From: Phycisphaerales bacterium
GTDB taxonomy: Bacteria > Planctomycetota > Phycisphaerae > Phycisphaerales > UBA1924
Direction of reading: 5' to 3'
Length of the DNA: 12,505 nt
Assembly: GCA_016709445.1 (NCBI GenBank)
Contig: JADJMV010000020.1
Span: forward strand, 1 to 12,505
Shown piece by piece: positions 6,918 through 12,326 of this stretch (position 1 is the stretch's first letter; each line of letters opens with the position of its first letter). Made by a program: the position numbers and the translations under genes. The notes under the pieces are model-generated. The model had not been told where the DNA came from and did no database searches. It saw nothing but the letters and a program-made list of their open reading frames with translations.

Positions 6918-7186
6918 CGCACGCTCCTTGCTTTGCTGCCTTCGTCTTCCTCCGCCCCTTCGCGTTCACTCTTCCCCGCCTTCTTCTTCGCCGCCGGCTT
7001 CGCAACCCCCCCCTCCAGCCACTTCGGGAAATCCTTCCAGGCGACCGGGATATCGAGCTGGGCCCCGCCGGCGAGGCTCAGCCTGGTCGAGTACTCGAAG
7101 TGCGGGCTCGGCTCCGCGACGGCGATCGCCGCGGTGTTGATCAGCAGCTCGCCCCCGCCCGCCAGCTCCACCTTGCGCATGGTCAT
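6914..7186 (-). CDS. Small phage protein, possibly FlbD-like beta fold (90 aa)
   Basis: The ATG at 7184-7186 has AAGGAGG eight bases upstream and overlaps the previous stop as ATGA; a second ATG six bases on is less well spaced. Residues 1-58 alternate short strands: MRKVELAGGGELLINTAAIA, VAEPSPHFEYSTRLSLAGGA, QLDIPVAWKDFPKWLEGG. The layout 'strand-GG-x-LxxN-x-x-xI...EP...TxLxLxxGxxLxV' resembles small FlbD-like proteins found in phages and flagellar operons, but this is a loose resemblance. Residues 62-90 are a Lys/Glu-rich tail (KPAAKKKAGKSEREGAEEDE) partly translated from a CGCCCCTTCGCGTTC-type dispersed element (6953-6967). Its stop overlaps the next ATG. Role unknown; the coupling to both neighbours suggests the three small proteins are made together. 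Confidence 0.72.
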   Translation of the reverse strand: MTMRKVELAGGGELLINTAAIAVAEPSPHFEYSTRLSLAGGAQLDIPVAWKDFPKWLEGGVAKPAAKKKAGKSEREGAEEDEGSKARSVR

Positions 7187-7341
7187 CGCCTGACCCTCCT
7201 TGGCCTCACCGCCTGCTCGAGCCCCACCAGCATGATCGCGCCCCAGGCGATCATCGCCCACCCCGCCCCCGCCACCAGGTACACCCCGCCGGCGAGCACC
7301 GCCATCGCGACCAGCCATACGCCGAGCAGGCGGAGGTTCAT
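7183..7341 (-). CDS. Two-helix membrane miniprotein (52 aa)
   Basis: Starts at ATG 7339-7341, overlapping the stop of the upstream gene as ATGA, and ends overlapping the next start as ATGA. The protein MNLRLLGVWLVAMAVLAGGV continues as a second hydrophobic run (AGWAMIAWGAIMLVGL) and ends in a basic tail (RPRRVRR). This gives two predicted transmembrane helices (about 5-24 and 27-43) with a very short turn and a positive cytoplasmic end. Small two-helix proteins with basic tails include some phage holins and superinfection-exclusion proteins, but no lysis enzyme is in view, so the role is open. A longer upstream reading (to 7422) overlaps the preceding gene and lacks support. Confidence 0.7.
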   Translation of the reverse strand: MNLRLLGVWLVAMAVLAGGVYLVAGAGWAMIAWGAIMLVGLEQAVRPRRVRR

Positions 7342-7877
7342 CGGCCGTCCCTGTTGTTCGCCGCCAGCGCCACGCAGTGTGTGACCGTGCGTACGTGGTA
7401 CTTCCACTCGTATGCGAAGCAATCGTCTAGGTCCCCTTGGACGAGCCGCCGGCCAGGGGTCTCCGGCATGTCGGGGATCTCCAGTATGCGTTCTCCGAAC
7501 ACGAGGCAGATGCAGCCGAACTCCCCAAGCGACGGCATGTCATCGAAGCACGCGATCGGAATTCCGATGAGCGTCGGTGAGCCATTGTAATTCATCAAGC
7601 CGATCAAGTTTCGCAGCACGAACGGTCCGCAGACCCACACACATTGCCACAGGTTCCGGTCCTCGCTTGACATCGCTCCGAGCATCTTCGCGATGTTGTT
7701 GCTGATGACCGTGTCGGTCACTTGGTGCGGATGACAGCTCACAACCTCGCATCCGCCATCGGCGATGGACTTCACCGCAACGTCGGCATAGATACGGTAG
7801 CGATGTTGCATCATGGCGTTTGCTTCCGCGGCCAGCGCTTTGCGTCTCCGCTTTATCTCCCGCGACGTTTCATTCAT
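7338..7877 (-). CDS. Capsid-like fragment protein 2 (179 aa), paralogous to part of the major capsid protein
   Basis: Starts at ATG 7875-7877, overlapping the stop of the upstream paralogue by eight bases. The N-terminus is a short basic helix (REIKRRRKALAAEANAMMQH). By eye, the middle aligns with residues about 290-400 of this phage's major capsid protein. HQVTDTVISNNIAKM (51-65) matches GQVADTLVVQNILKM, QCVWVCGPFVLRNLIGL (78-94) matches NAVWMANPDAYPQLATM, and GIPIACFDDMPSLGEFGCIC (105-124) matches GRPIFYSDHMSSIGDLGDIA, followed in both by an FGE-x-L motif. It lacks the N-terminal scaffold domain, E-loop and spine helix. Seven or more cysteines are unusual here. GC is lower than in the neighbours, suggesting later acquisition. 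It might occupy or block capsomers, cap a shell opening, or interfere with other phages; none of this is shown. The relationship rests on visual alignment and needs a profile search. Confidence 0.75.
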   Translation of the reverse strand: MNETSREIKRRRKALAAEANAMMQHRYRIYADVAVKSIADGGCEVVSCHPHQVTDTVISNNIAKMLGAMSSEDRNLWQCVWVCGPFVLRNLIGLMNYNGSPTLIGIPIACFDDMPSLGEFGCICLVFGERILEIPDMPETPGRRLVQGDLDDCFAYEWKYHVRTVTHCVALAANNRDGR

Positions 7878-8424
7878 TCGGCGGGTCTCCGCGCAGCCGC
7901 CGCCCGGCGCCGAGCACGTAGACCGTGCCCACGGCGCGGTACTCGGGCGGGTCCTGGTCGCTCGAATACCCGCCCCAGACCGCGCCACCCTCCGGCATGG
8001 GAGAAGGCTCGAAGAGGGCGACGTCCCCCCTCTCCCCCATCGGCCGGAAGGGGTACCACCAGACCGGTCGGCCCATGAGCCGGAGCTGGGCCCTGGCGTA
8101 GGGGCGGACGTCCTCACCGAAGGGCGGTATGGGCTCGACGTGCATCATCGTCAGGGCGTGGCCGTTGCATACCAGCATCCAGATCGCCTCGCAGCTCACG
8201 GCCCACACGCAGCGATCGTACCGATCCCCGGCCCGCTTCTTGAGCTTCAGCAGGTTCTCGGCCACGACGATATCGGCGAGCTGCCCCGACTCGCGCGGCT
8301 GGGTGATCGTGTCCGGCGCCTCCAGCGCCTCGGCCACCACCCGGGCCAGGATCTTCGATCCGGGGATCCACTCGATGCACCGCCGCGACACCCGCTCGTT
8401 CCAGGTCTGTGCTTGGTCAGGCAA
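7870..8424 (-). CDS. Capsid-like fragment protein 1 (184 aa), paralogous to part of the major capsid protein
   Basis: The start is a TTG at 8422-8424, supported by GAAGGAG about nine bases upstream; there is no better in-frame ATG. Aligned by eye with the major capsid protein, RVSRRCIEWIPGS (11-23) resembles FASRHLQEVIRGT, ESGQLADIVVAENLLKLKKR (45-64) closely matches ESGQVADTLVVQNILKMRSR, CVWAVSCEAIWML (72-84) matches AVWMANPDAYPQL, and RLMGRPVWWYPFRPMGERGD (115-134) matches TLLGRPIFYSDHMSSIGDLGD. Only the A domain and adjacent P-domain strands of an HK97 fold would be present. The C-terminus is Gly/Pro/Tyr-rich (GGAVWGGYSSDQDPPEYRAV). No stops or frameshifts interrupt it, and it is coupled to the second paralogue, so it appears to be a functional gene rather than a relic. 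Alternative: a minor head protein that evolved from a duplicated capsid gene. Confidence 0.78.
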   Translation of the reverse strand: MPDQAQTWNERVSRRCIEWIPGSKILARVVAEALEAPDTITQPRESGQLADIVVAENLLKLKKRAGDRYDRCVWAVSCEAIWMLVCNGHALTMMHVEPIPPFGEDVRPYARAQLRLMGRPVWWYPFRPMGERGDVALFEPSPMPEGGAVWGGYSSDQDPPEYRAVGTVYVLGAGRRLRGDPPNE

Positions 8425-8473
8425 GGCTTGGGACTCCTTCGCCCAGATCCTACCGCCGCTCCCCCGCCCCCGC

Positions 8474-8538
8474 GAGCCCCGGCGAGCGGGGCCCTCCTAC
8501 GAGCCCCCCTACGAGCCCCGAGCGCGAGCGAGCGGGGC
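8474..8538. repeat. Cluster of three copies of the GAGCCCCG...CGGGGC element
   Basis: A short copy (8474-8492, GAGCCCCGGCGAGCGGGGC), a truncated TACGAGCCCCC copy (8498-8508) and a full 30-bp copy (8509-8538) lie in a row. The full copy is inside the 3' end of the repeat-protein gene and gives its last residues and TAG stop. Each complete copy has GCCCCG/CGGGGC arms that could form a hairpin. The stretch 8425-8473 otherwise holds only C-rich sequence and the ribosome-binding site of the next gene. Confidence 0.6.
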
Positions 8539-9372
8539 AATGGTTCCAGGCACGCGCGGCTTCTTCGACCTCCGGCGCCGTGGAGAGCAGGTGAGTTCAA
8601 GGCCGAGAGACCGCGCAACGGCTTCGGCCTGCGTCAGCGTGAGGTCGCCGGTCCCGGCGAGCCATCGCATCACGGTCGTGCGGGGCACCGCCTTGCGGTT
8701 GGCGTCGGGCGGGGTCGGGGTCTGGTCTCGGGCGGCAACCGCCCTTTCGGCGGTCGGGAGGCGGCCCCAGCCGGGCGACCGGGGCCGCAGGATCATGTGG
8801 GGCCCTTCGTAGACCAGGCCGCCGTGCCACTCGCCGCCCATCCATTCGCCGCCGTACCACTCGCCGTCGTTCCACTCGCCGTCGTGCCACACGCCGCCCT
8901 TCCACTTGCCGTCGTTCCACACGCCGCCCATCCACTCGCGCCCATCCACACGCCGCCCTTCCACTGCCGTCGTTCCCACGCCGCCCTTCCTCGCCGTCCT
9001 TCCACTCGCCGCCGTACCACTCGCCGTAGCGCCATACGCCGTCGCGCCAGGTGCCTTTGAACCACTCGCCGCCCATCCACTCGCCGCCGTACCACTCGCC
9101 GTCGTTCCACTCGCCGCCGTACCACTCGCCGTCGTTCCACTCGCCGTCGTGCCACACGCCGCCCTTCCACTTGCCGTCGTTCCACACGCCGCCCATCCAC
9201 TCGCCGCCCTTCCACTCGCCGCCATCCATTCGCCGCCCTTCCACTCGCCGCCCATCCATTCGCCGCCCTTCCACACGACGACTCTGTCGATAATCTCGAC
9301 ATTCTCGTCCGACACCGCCGCGTCTCGCAACCACTGTGGCGCCGCATCTCCGAGCTCTTTGACCGTTGCCAT
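8509..9372 (-). CDS. Tandem W-x-x-G-x pentapeptide-repeat protein with C-terminal HTH-like segment; reading phase disrupted (287 aa as read)
   Basis: The ATG at 9370-9372 has AGGAG seven bases upstream. Residues 1-30 (MATVKELGDAAPQWLRDAAV, then ENVEIIDRVVVW) lead into about 30 copies of a 15-bp unit encoding (E/V)W-x-(G/D)-G, such as EWYGGEWNDGEWYGGEWMGG. Five-residue periodicity with a regularly placed Trp suggests a right-handed beta solenoid like pentapeptide-repeat proteins. The phase is broken: one base is missing near 9221, shifting the continuous frame into an A/S/G-rich reading, and five more are missing across 8939-8997, after which the W-x-x-G phase returns. Net loss is six bases, so the frame stays open. 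The C-terminus, VPRTTVMRWLAGTGDLTLTQ then AEAVARSLGLEL (about 8593-8688), resembles the second half of a Cro/XRE helix-turn-helix. The last residues APLARARGS come from a dispersed repeat. Target unknown. Confidence 0.65.
   Translation of the reverse strand: MATVKELGDAAPQWLRDAAVSDENVEIIDRVVVWKGGEWMGGEWKGGEWMAASGRAASGWAACGTTASGRAACGTTASGTTASGTAASGTTASGTAASGWAASGSKAPGATAYGATASGTAASGRTARKGGVGTTAVEGRRVDGREWMGGVWNDGKWKGGVWHDGEWNDGEWYGGEWMGGEWHGGLVYEGPHMILRPRSPGWGRLPTAERAVAARDQTPTPPDANRKAVPRTTVMRWLAGTGDLTLTQAEAVARSLGLELTCSPRRRRSKKPRVPGTIAPLARARGS
8815..9279. repeat. 15-bp tandem repeat array (about 31 units)
   Basis: Units such as CACTCGCCGCCCATC and CACTCGCCGTCGTTC follow one another without spacers, encoding the W-x-x-G-x repeats on the minus strand. 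The array contains a 94-bp exact duplication (8846-8939 and 9111-9204), offset by 265 rather than 270 bases because of missing bases in 8939-8997. The unit contains no stop in any frame, which explains open frames on both strands here. Confidence 0.85.
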
Positions 9373-9379
9373 CGTTTCA

Positions 9380-9477
9380 CTCCTGCCCTTCCGGGCCTCC
9401 TGCCGTTCCGGGCCTCCTGCCGTTCCCATCTCGGCGATCGGGCAAACCGCAGCCCCGCGGTTGGGCGGGGCCGCAGG
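9380..9477 (-). promoter_or_regulatory. Repeated leader cassette, copy A (98 bp)
   Basis: Fills nearly the whole gap between the DUF7666-like gene and the repeat-protein gene. In transcript order it has a 7-bp GCCCCGC/GCGGGGC stem with a 6-base loop (9452-9471), a shared stretch, then a 4-bp GCCC/GGGC stem with a GGAA loop (9385-9396), directly followed by AGGAG (9380-9384) and a 7-base spacer to ATG. It differs from copy B by a 17-bp internal duplication (9401-9417). It may work as terminator plus ribosome-binding site or as an mRNA control element. Confidence 0.7.
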
Positions 9478-9478
9478 G

Positions 9479-10123
9479 TCATGCGAACGCGGCGTTCACC
9501 ATCTCGCGGAACTTCGCTCGCTGGGCGTCCTTGGCGGCTTCCCTGGCGGCGGTCCAGGCGGCGTCCCTGGCGTCCCCGGCGGCGTCCCTGGCGGCGGACC
9601 AGGCGCCGGTCCTGGCGACGGCCCTGGCGGCCCCGGCGGCGGACCAGGCGGCGGCCCTGGCGGCGTCGGCGGCGGCCCCGGCGGCGGCCCTGGCGGCGGC
9701 CAAGGCGACTTCCCCGGCGGCGGACCAGGCGGCGGTCCTGGCGGCGTCCCTGGCGGCGGCCCGAATCGCCTCGTCGCCAGTCTCCAGGTAGTCCCTCACC
9801 ACCTTTGGTGAGTCCCAGAGGTCGATCACCTGGAGGGCACACCATCGCGCGAACTCTCGCAGTAGCGGACCGGCGTCGATTCGAGCGATGATCTTGCGGC
9901 GGCGACATACCAGTTTGTCGTCGCCCTCGACGATATCTCCGTCCACCTCGACGAGGCAGAGTGTGGAGCCTGGTGCGAACGTGAGTGCATCGAACGGATC
10001 GACGCTCGCGTGGAGACCGGATTCGCACAGGAACAGCGGGCCGCTGTGCTCCAGCCACTCACCATCTGGCGGGATGTTGCGGCCGTCCCTAAGATTGTTT
10101 CCGACGAAGTGATACGCGAGCAT
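9479..10123 (-). CDS. DUF7666-like protein with alanine-rich repeat tail (214 aa)
   Basis: The ATG at 10121-10123 has AGGAG seven bases upstream within a repeated leader. Residues 1-115 carry the motifs AYHFVGNNLRDGRNIPPDGE, CESGLHASVDPFDALTFAPG, STLCLVEVDGDIVEGDDKLV, RKIIARIDAGPLLREFARWC and LWDSPKVVRDYLETGDE. I recognise this set from a widespread phage and metagenome family (DUF7666, named from memory) of unknown function. Residues 120-214 are about half alanine in a helical pattern (AARDAARTAAWSAAGEVALA and so on), encoded by imperfect GGCGGC-rich DNA repeats. Such Ala/Trp/Asp/Arg tails of variable length are characteristic of the family in my recollection. The protein ends FREMVNAAFA. 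The gene sits between packaging and head genes as an accessory insertion. The complementary strand reads as a collagen-like Gly/Pro frame, which is an artefact of the repeats. Confidence 0.85.
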   Translation of the reverse strand: MLAYHFVGNNLRDGRNIPPDGEWLEHSGPLFLCESGLHASVDPFDALTFAPGSTLCLVEVDGDIVEGDDKLVCRRRKIIARIDAGPLLREFARWCALQVIDLWDSPKVVRDYLETGDEAIRAAARDAARTAAWSAAGEVALAAARAAAGAAADAARAAAWSAAGAARAVARTGAWSAARDAAGDARDAAWTAAREAAKDAQRAKFREMVNAAFA

Positions 10124-10130
10124 GTGTCTA

Positions 10131-10211
10131 CTCCTGCCCTTCCGGGCCTCCCGCCGTGCCCATCTCGGCGATCGGGCAAACCGCAGCCCCGCGGTTGGGC
10201 GGGGCCGCAGG
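10131..10211 (-). promoter_or_regulatory. Repeated leader cassette, copy B (81 bp)
   Basis: Lies between the 82-aa gene and the DUF7666-like gene. Apart from lacking the 17-bp duplication and having about two substitutions it matches copy A: stem GCCCCGC/GCGGGGC (10186-10205), GCCC-GGAA-GGGC hairpin (10136-10147), AGGAG (10131-10135) and a 7-base spacer to ATG. Confidence 0.7.
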
Positions 10212-10216
10212 AAACG

Positions 10217-10465
10217 TCAGGCGAGACGGTCCCACTGCTCGTCGGTCAGGTAGTCCTCTGGCTTGCCGTAGATACAGCCGCCTCGCGCCGAAGCATCGTC
10301 GGCGAAAGCGAAGTTGGCGAACGCTCCCGCGTCCTCTCGGCTCAAACCAGCCGCAATGAGACCGTCGATCGCCGTCGCCAGATGCCATTCGGACTCCAGG
10401 CAGATGGCGGTGAGATTCACCGTGCCGTCTATCTTCCACTCATGAGTGCTGATGAACTTTGCCAT
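10217..10465 (-). CDS. Small unknown accessory protein (82 aa)
   Basis: The ATG at 10463-10465 has AGGAG seven bases upstream, so it is preferred to an in-frame start 99 bases earlier. The protein begins MAKFISTHEWKIDGTVNLTA and ends IYGKPEDYLTDEQWDRLA. It is acidic, soluble and predicted mixed alpha/beta with a helix around LATAIDGLIAAGLSREDAGA. I do not recognise a family. Codon third positions are less GC-biased than in the terminase or portal genes, suggesting a separate origin. It heads the group of three accessory genes that share hairpin and ribosome-binding-site leaders, so it is probably a moron-type cargo gene. Confidence 0.72.
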   Translation of the reverse strand: MAKFISTHEWKIDGTVNLTAICLESEWHLATAIDGLIAAGLSREDAGAFANFAFADDASARGGCIYGKPEDYLTDEQWDRLA

Positions 10466-10472
10466 CGTCCTA

Positions 10473-10489
10473 CTCCTGCCCTCGCGGGC
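10473..10489 (-). promoter_or_regulatory. Third, partial leader: GNRA hairpin plus ribosome-binding site
   Basis: AGGAG (10473-10477) is directly preceded by a 4-bp GCCC/GGGC stem with a GCGA loop (10478-10489) and followed by a 7-base spacer to ATG. Layout and spacing equal those of copies A and B, but the loop differs while remaining a GNRA tetraloop. The upstream 7-bp stem of A and B is absent. Confidence 0.55.
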
Positions 10490-10529
10490 CTCCCCAACCT
10501 GCAATCCGGTTGGCCGATCTGACTCCCTT

Positions 10530-10558
10530 ACTGTACCGTATCGGCACAGCGGGGTCGA
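10530..10558 (-). promoter_or_regulatory. Candidate promoter for the accessory gene group
   Basis: On the minus strand TCGACC (complement of 10553-10558) and TACAGT (complement of 10530-10535) are 17 bases apart, each matching four of six consensus bases. It lies in the gap downstream of the terminase, about 65 bp before the 82-aa gene. In a genome this GC-rich, chance matches are less common but the site is still weak evidence. Confidence 0.3.
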
Positions 10559-10625
10559 GGACATATCCCCTTTTTTATTCCCGCTCCCTTCGCCCCTTCG
10601 CGTTCGTTCCCTGTCCCCCCCCCCC
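10559..10625. other. Non-coding gap after the terminase with homopolymer and dispersed repeat
   Basis: Immediately after the terminase stop the minus strand has a run of eleven G (10615-10625). Next is a 20-bp sequence (10586-10605, CCCTTCGCCCCTTCGCGTTC on the plus strand) found identically at 12466-12485, then an A-rich tract (10571-10578). No gene is seen. Confidence 0.6.
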
Positions 10626-12326
10626 TCACATCAGGAAATCCGCCGCCGGCGCCGTCGCGTACCCGCTCGGCCCCTCGTCGGGCTTGCTGAGCAGCACCCC
10701 CGTCCCCATGATCCCCGCCACGATGGGGTCGATCCGGCCCCGGCTCTTGCGCTTGTTGGGGGCGATGTTCTCGCGGGGGTCCATCACCACCGCCACGTTG
10801 CCCATGCACCATCGCATCATCGGGATCCCCCCGTGGACGATCAGGCGGCTGAGCACCAGCTCCTCGACCTTCTTCATGAAGGGCGACATCGTCACCCACC
10901 CCTGCCGCACCTTCTCGCACTTGATCCCCTCGGCCTCGAGCTGCTCGACGAGCTGCAGCGCCCCCCAGGGGTCGAAGGCCACGCACGCTACCTCGAAGAG
11001 CCCGCTCCACTCCTCGAGCTTGGCCTTCATGAATTCGTCCCTTACCACCCGCCCCGGCACCAGCGTCAGCCATCCCGCGGCGGCCCACTCGCGGTAGGGG
11101 GCGCGGTCCTTCCTGGCCTTCTCGTCGATCCCCTCCTCGGGCGTGAAGCAGTGGGGCAGCCAGGCGATGTCGTCGCCCACCTGGAAGCAGGCGACCAGGG
11201 CGGTCAGGTCCTTTCGGCTCGAGAGGTCCATGCCGATCACGCAGCGGCGGCCGCGGAGGTCGCCGGGGACGAGCGGCTTGTCGCAGCGGTCCCATAGGTC
11301 GACGCTCATCCAACCATCCTTTTGGGAGACATCCCGGTTCAGGTTGTAGCGCAGGAAGACGCTCTCGCGGGCGGGGCTCAGCACCGCCTTGCGGTGCTCG
11401 TCCTCGAGGTAGGCCTCGGTCACCGACACCCCGAAGTTGGGGTTGCAGGCCCGCCAGACATCGGTGTCGTGCCAGTCGGCCTCCTCGGGGGCCCCGAAGA
11501 TCACGACCAGCTGGCGGGGGTCCTCGATCTTCCCATCCGCGATGTCCGCGGCCTGCTGGTCGATCTCGGCGTAGAGGGGGTTCTCGCCGGGCACGCCGGC
11601 GGTGGTGATCACGATGTGGATCGGCTGGCGGCTCAGCTTGTTGGCGTTGCTGAGCGTGTCCCAGAGCTTGCGGTCGGTGAGCTCATGGGCCTCGTCGGTG
11701 ATGAGCCCGTGCCAGTTGAGCCCGTCCTTGAAGGCGCCGTCGCTGGTCAGGCGCTGGAAGCCCTGCATGGTCTCCTCGCGGACGATGCTCTTGGAGTAGA
11801 CCTGGAGGATGGCCGAGAGCTCGGCCGAGAGCTTGACCATCTTGCGGGCCTCGCCGTGCACGATGTCGGCCTGCTCGTCGGAGTTGGCGAAGCAGTAGAC
11901 GTCGGCGCCGGGCTGGCCGTCGCCGAAGGCCAGGAGGAGGCCCAGGCCGGCGGCGAGCGGGCTCTTGCCGTTGCCCTTGGGGAGCTTCCAGTAGGTGCGG
12001 CGGTAGAGCCGCGGCCACTCCTCGCGCTGGCAACCCGGGGTCCTGAGCTTCCAGCCGAAGAGGGGCCGGATCAGGAGGTCGCGCTGCCAGGGCTCGAGCA
12101 GGAAGGGCCGCCCCGCCCACAGGTCCTTGGAGTGCTTGAGGTACTCGGCGAAGAACTCGCAGGCGCAATCGGCCGCCTCCGCGTCGAACCAGGCGGTCCT
12201 GGTCGATGGCGTCGGGCTGGTCTTGAGGCACACCAGCCCGCCCGGCGTGACGCCATACGCCGGCTTCCCCGCCGGCCGGGCCCTGGCGCTCCTCTTCGGC
12301 TTCTCTTTGGCTGGGACTGCCGGCAC
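10626..12326 (-). CDS. terL: Terminase large subunit, HK97/Terminase_1 type (566 aa)
   Basis: ATP-driven DNA packaging motor and nuclease. The start is GTG 12324-12326, three codons after an in-frame TAG; the upstream Shine-Dalgarno is weak. The ATPase half has WKLPKGNGKS (113-122) as the Walker A loop and GLITDEAHE (207-215) as Walker B with Asp211 and Glu212, followed by a motif III-like VITTAG (239-244). The RNase H-like nuclease half has VIGMDLSSRKDLTAL (363-377), AFDPWGA (450-456) and RGRIDPIVAG (529-538), with Asp367, Asp452 and Asp533 as the likely metal ligands. Length is normal for the family and all catalytic motifs are intact. The first 45 residues are basic and disordered. The small subunit is not in the window and would be expected beyond the right edge. 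The gene normally directly precedes the portal; here they are separated by roughly 4.1 kb. Confidence 0.95.
   Translation of the reverse strand: MPAVPAKEKPKRSARARPAGKPAYGVTPGGLVCLKTSPTPSTRTAWFDAEAADCACEFFAEYLKHSKDLWAGRPFLLEPWQRDLLIRPLFGWKLRTPGCQREEWPRLYRRTYWKLPKGNGKSPLAAGLGLLLAFGDGQPGADVYCFANSDEQADIVHGEARKMVKLSAELSAILQVYSKSIVREETMQGFQRLTSDGAFKDGLNWHGLITDEAHELTDRKLWDTLSNANKLSRQPIHIVITTAGVPGENPLYAEIDQQAADIADGKIEDPRQLVVIFGAPEEADWHDTDVWRACNPNFGVSVTEAYLEDEHRKAVLSPARESVFLRYNLNRDVSQKDGWMSVDLWDRCDKPLVPGDLRGRRCVIGMDLSSRKDLTALVACFQVGDDIAWLPHCFTPEEGIDEKARKDRAPYREWAAAGWLTLVPGRVVRDEFMKAKLEEWSGLFEVACVAFDPWGALQLVEQLEAEGIKCEKVRQGWVTMSPFMKKVEELVLSRLIVHGGIPMMRWCMGNVAVVMDPRENIAPNKRKSRGRIDPIVAGIMGTGVLLSKPDEGPSGYATAPAADFLM

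Noticed and set aside
7183..7422. Longer start for the membrane miniprotein
   Set aside because: The extra 27 residues overlap the preceding gene and are not hydrophobic; the ATGA overlap at 7338-7341 gives a better start.
8815..9279. CRISPR-like array
   Set aside because: The 15-bp units are contiguous with no unique spacers and encode a peptide repeat.
8906..9811. Plus-strand frame with collagen-like Gly-Pro-Gly-Gly repeats
   Set aside because: It is the complement of the Ala-rich tail and of the 15-bp array. The minus-strand genes have ribosome-binding sites and recognisable domains; this frame does not.
8793..10058. 421-codon minus-strand frame across the repeat genes
   Set aside because: Arg-rich reading that crosses two well-supported genes and their leader; it exists because the repeats contain no stops.
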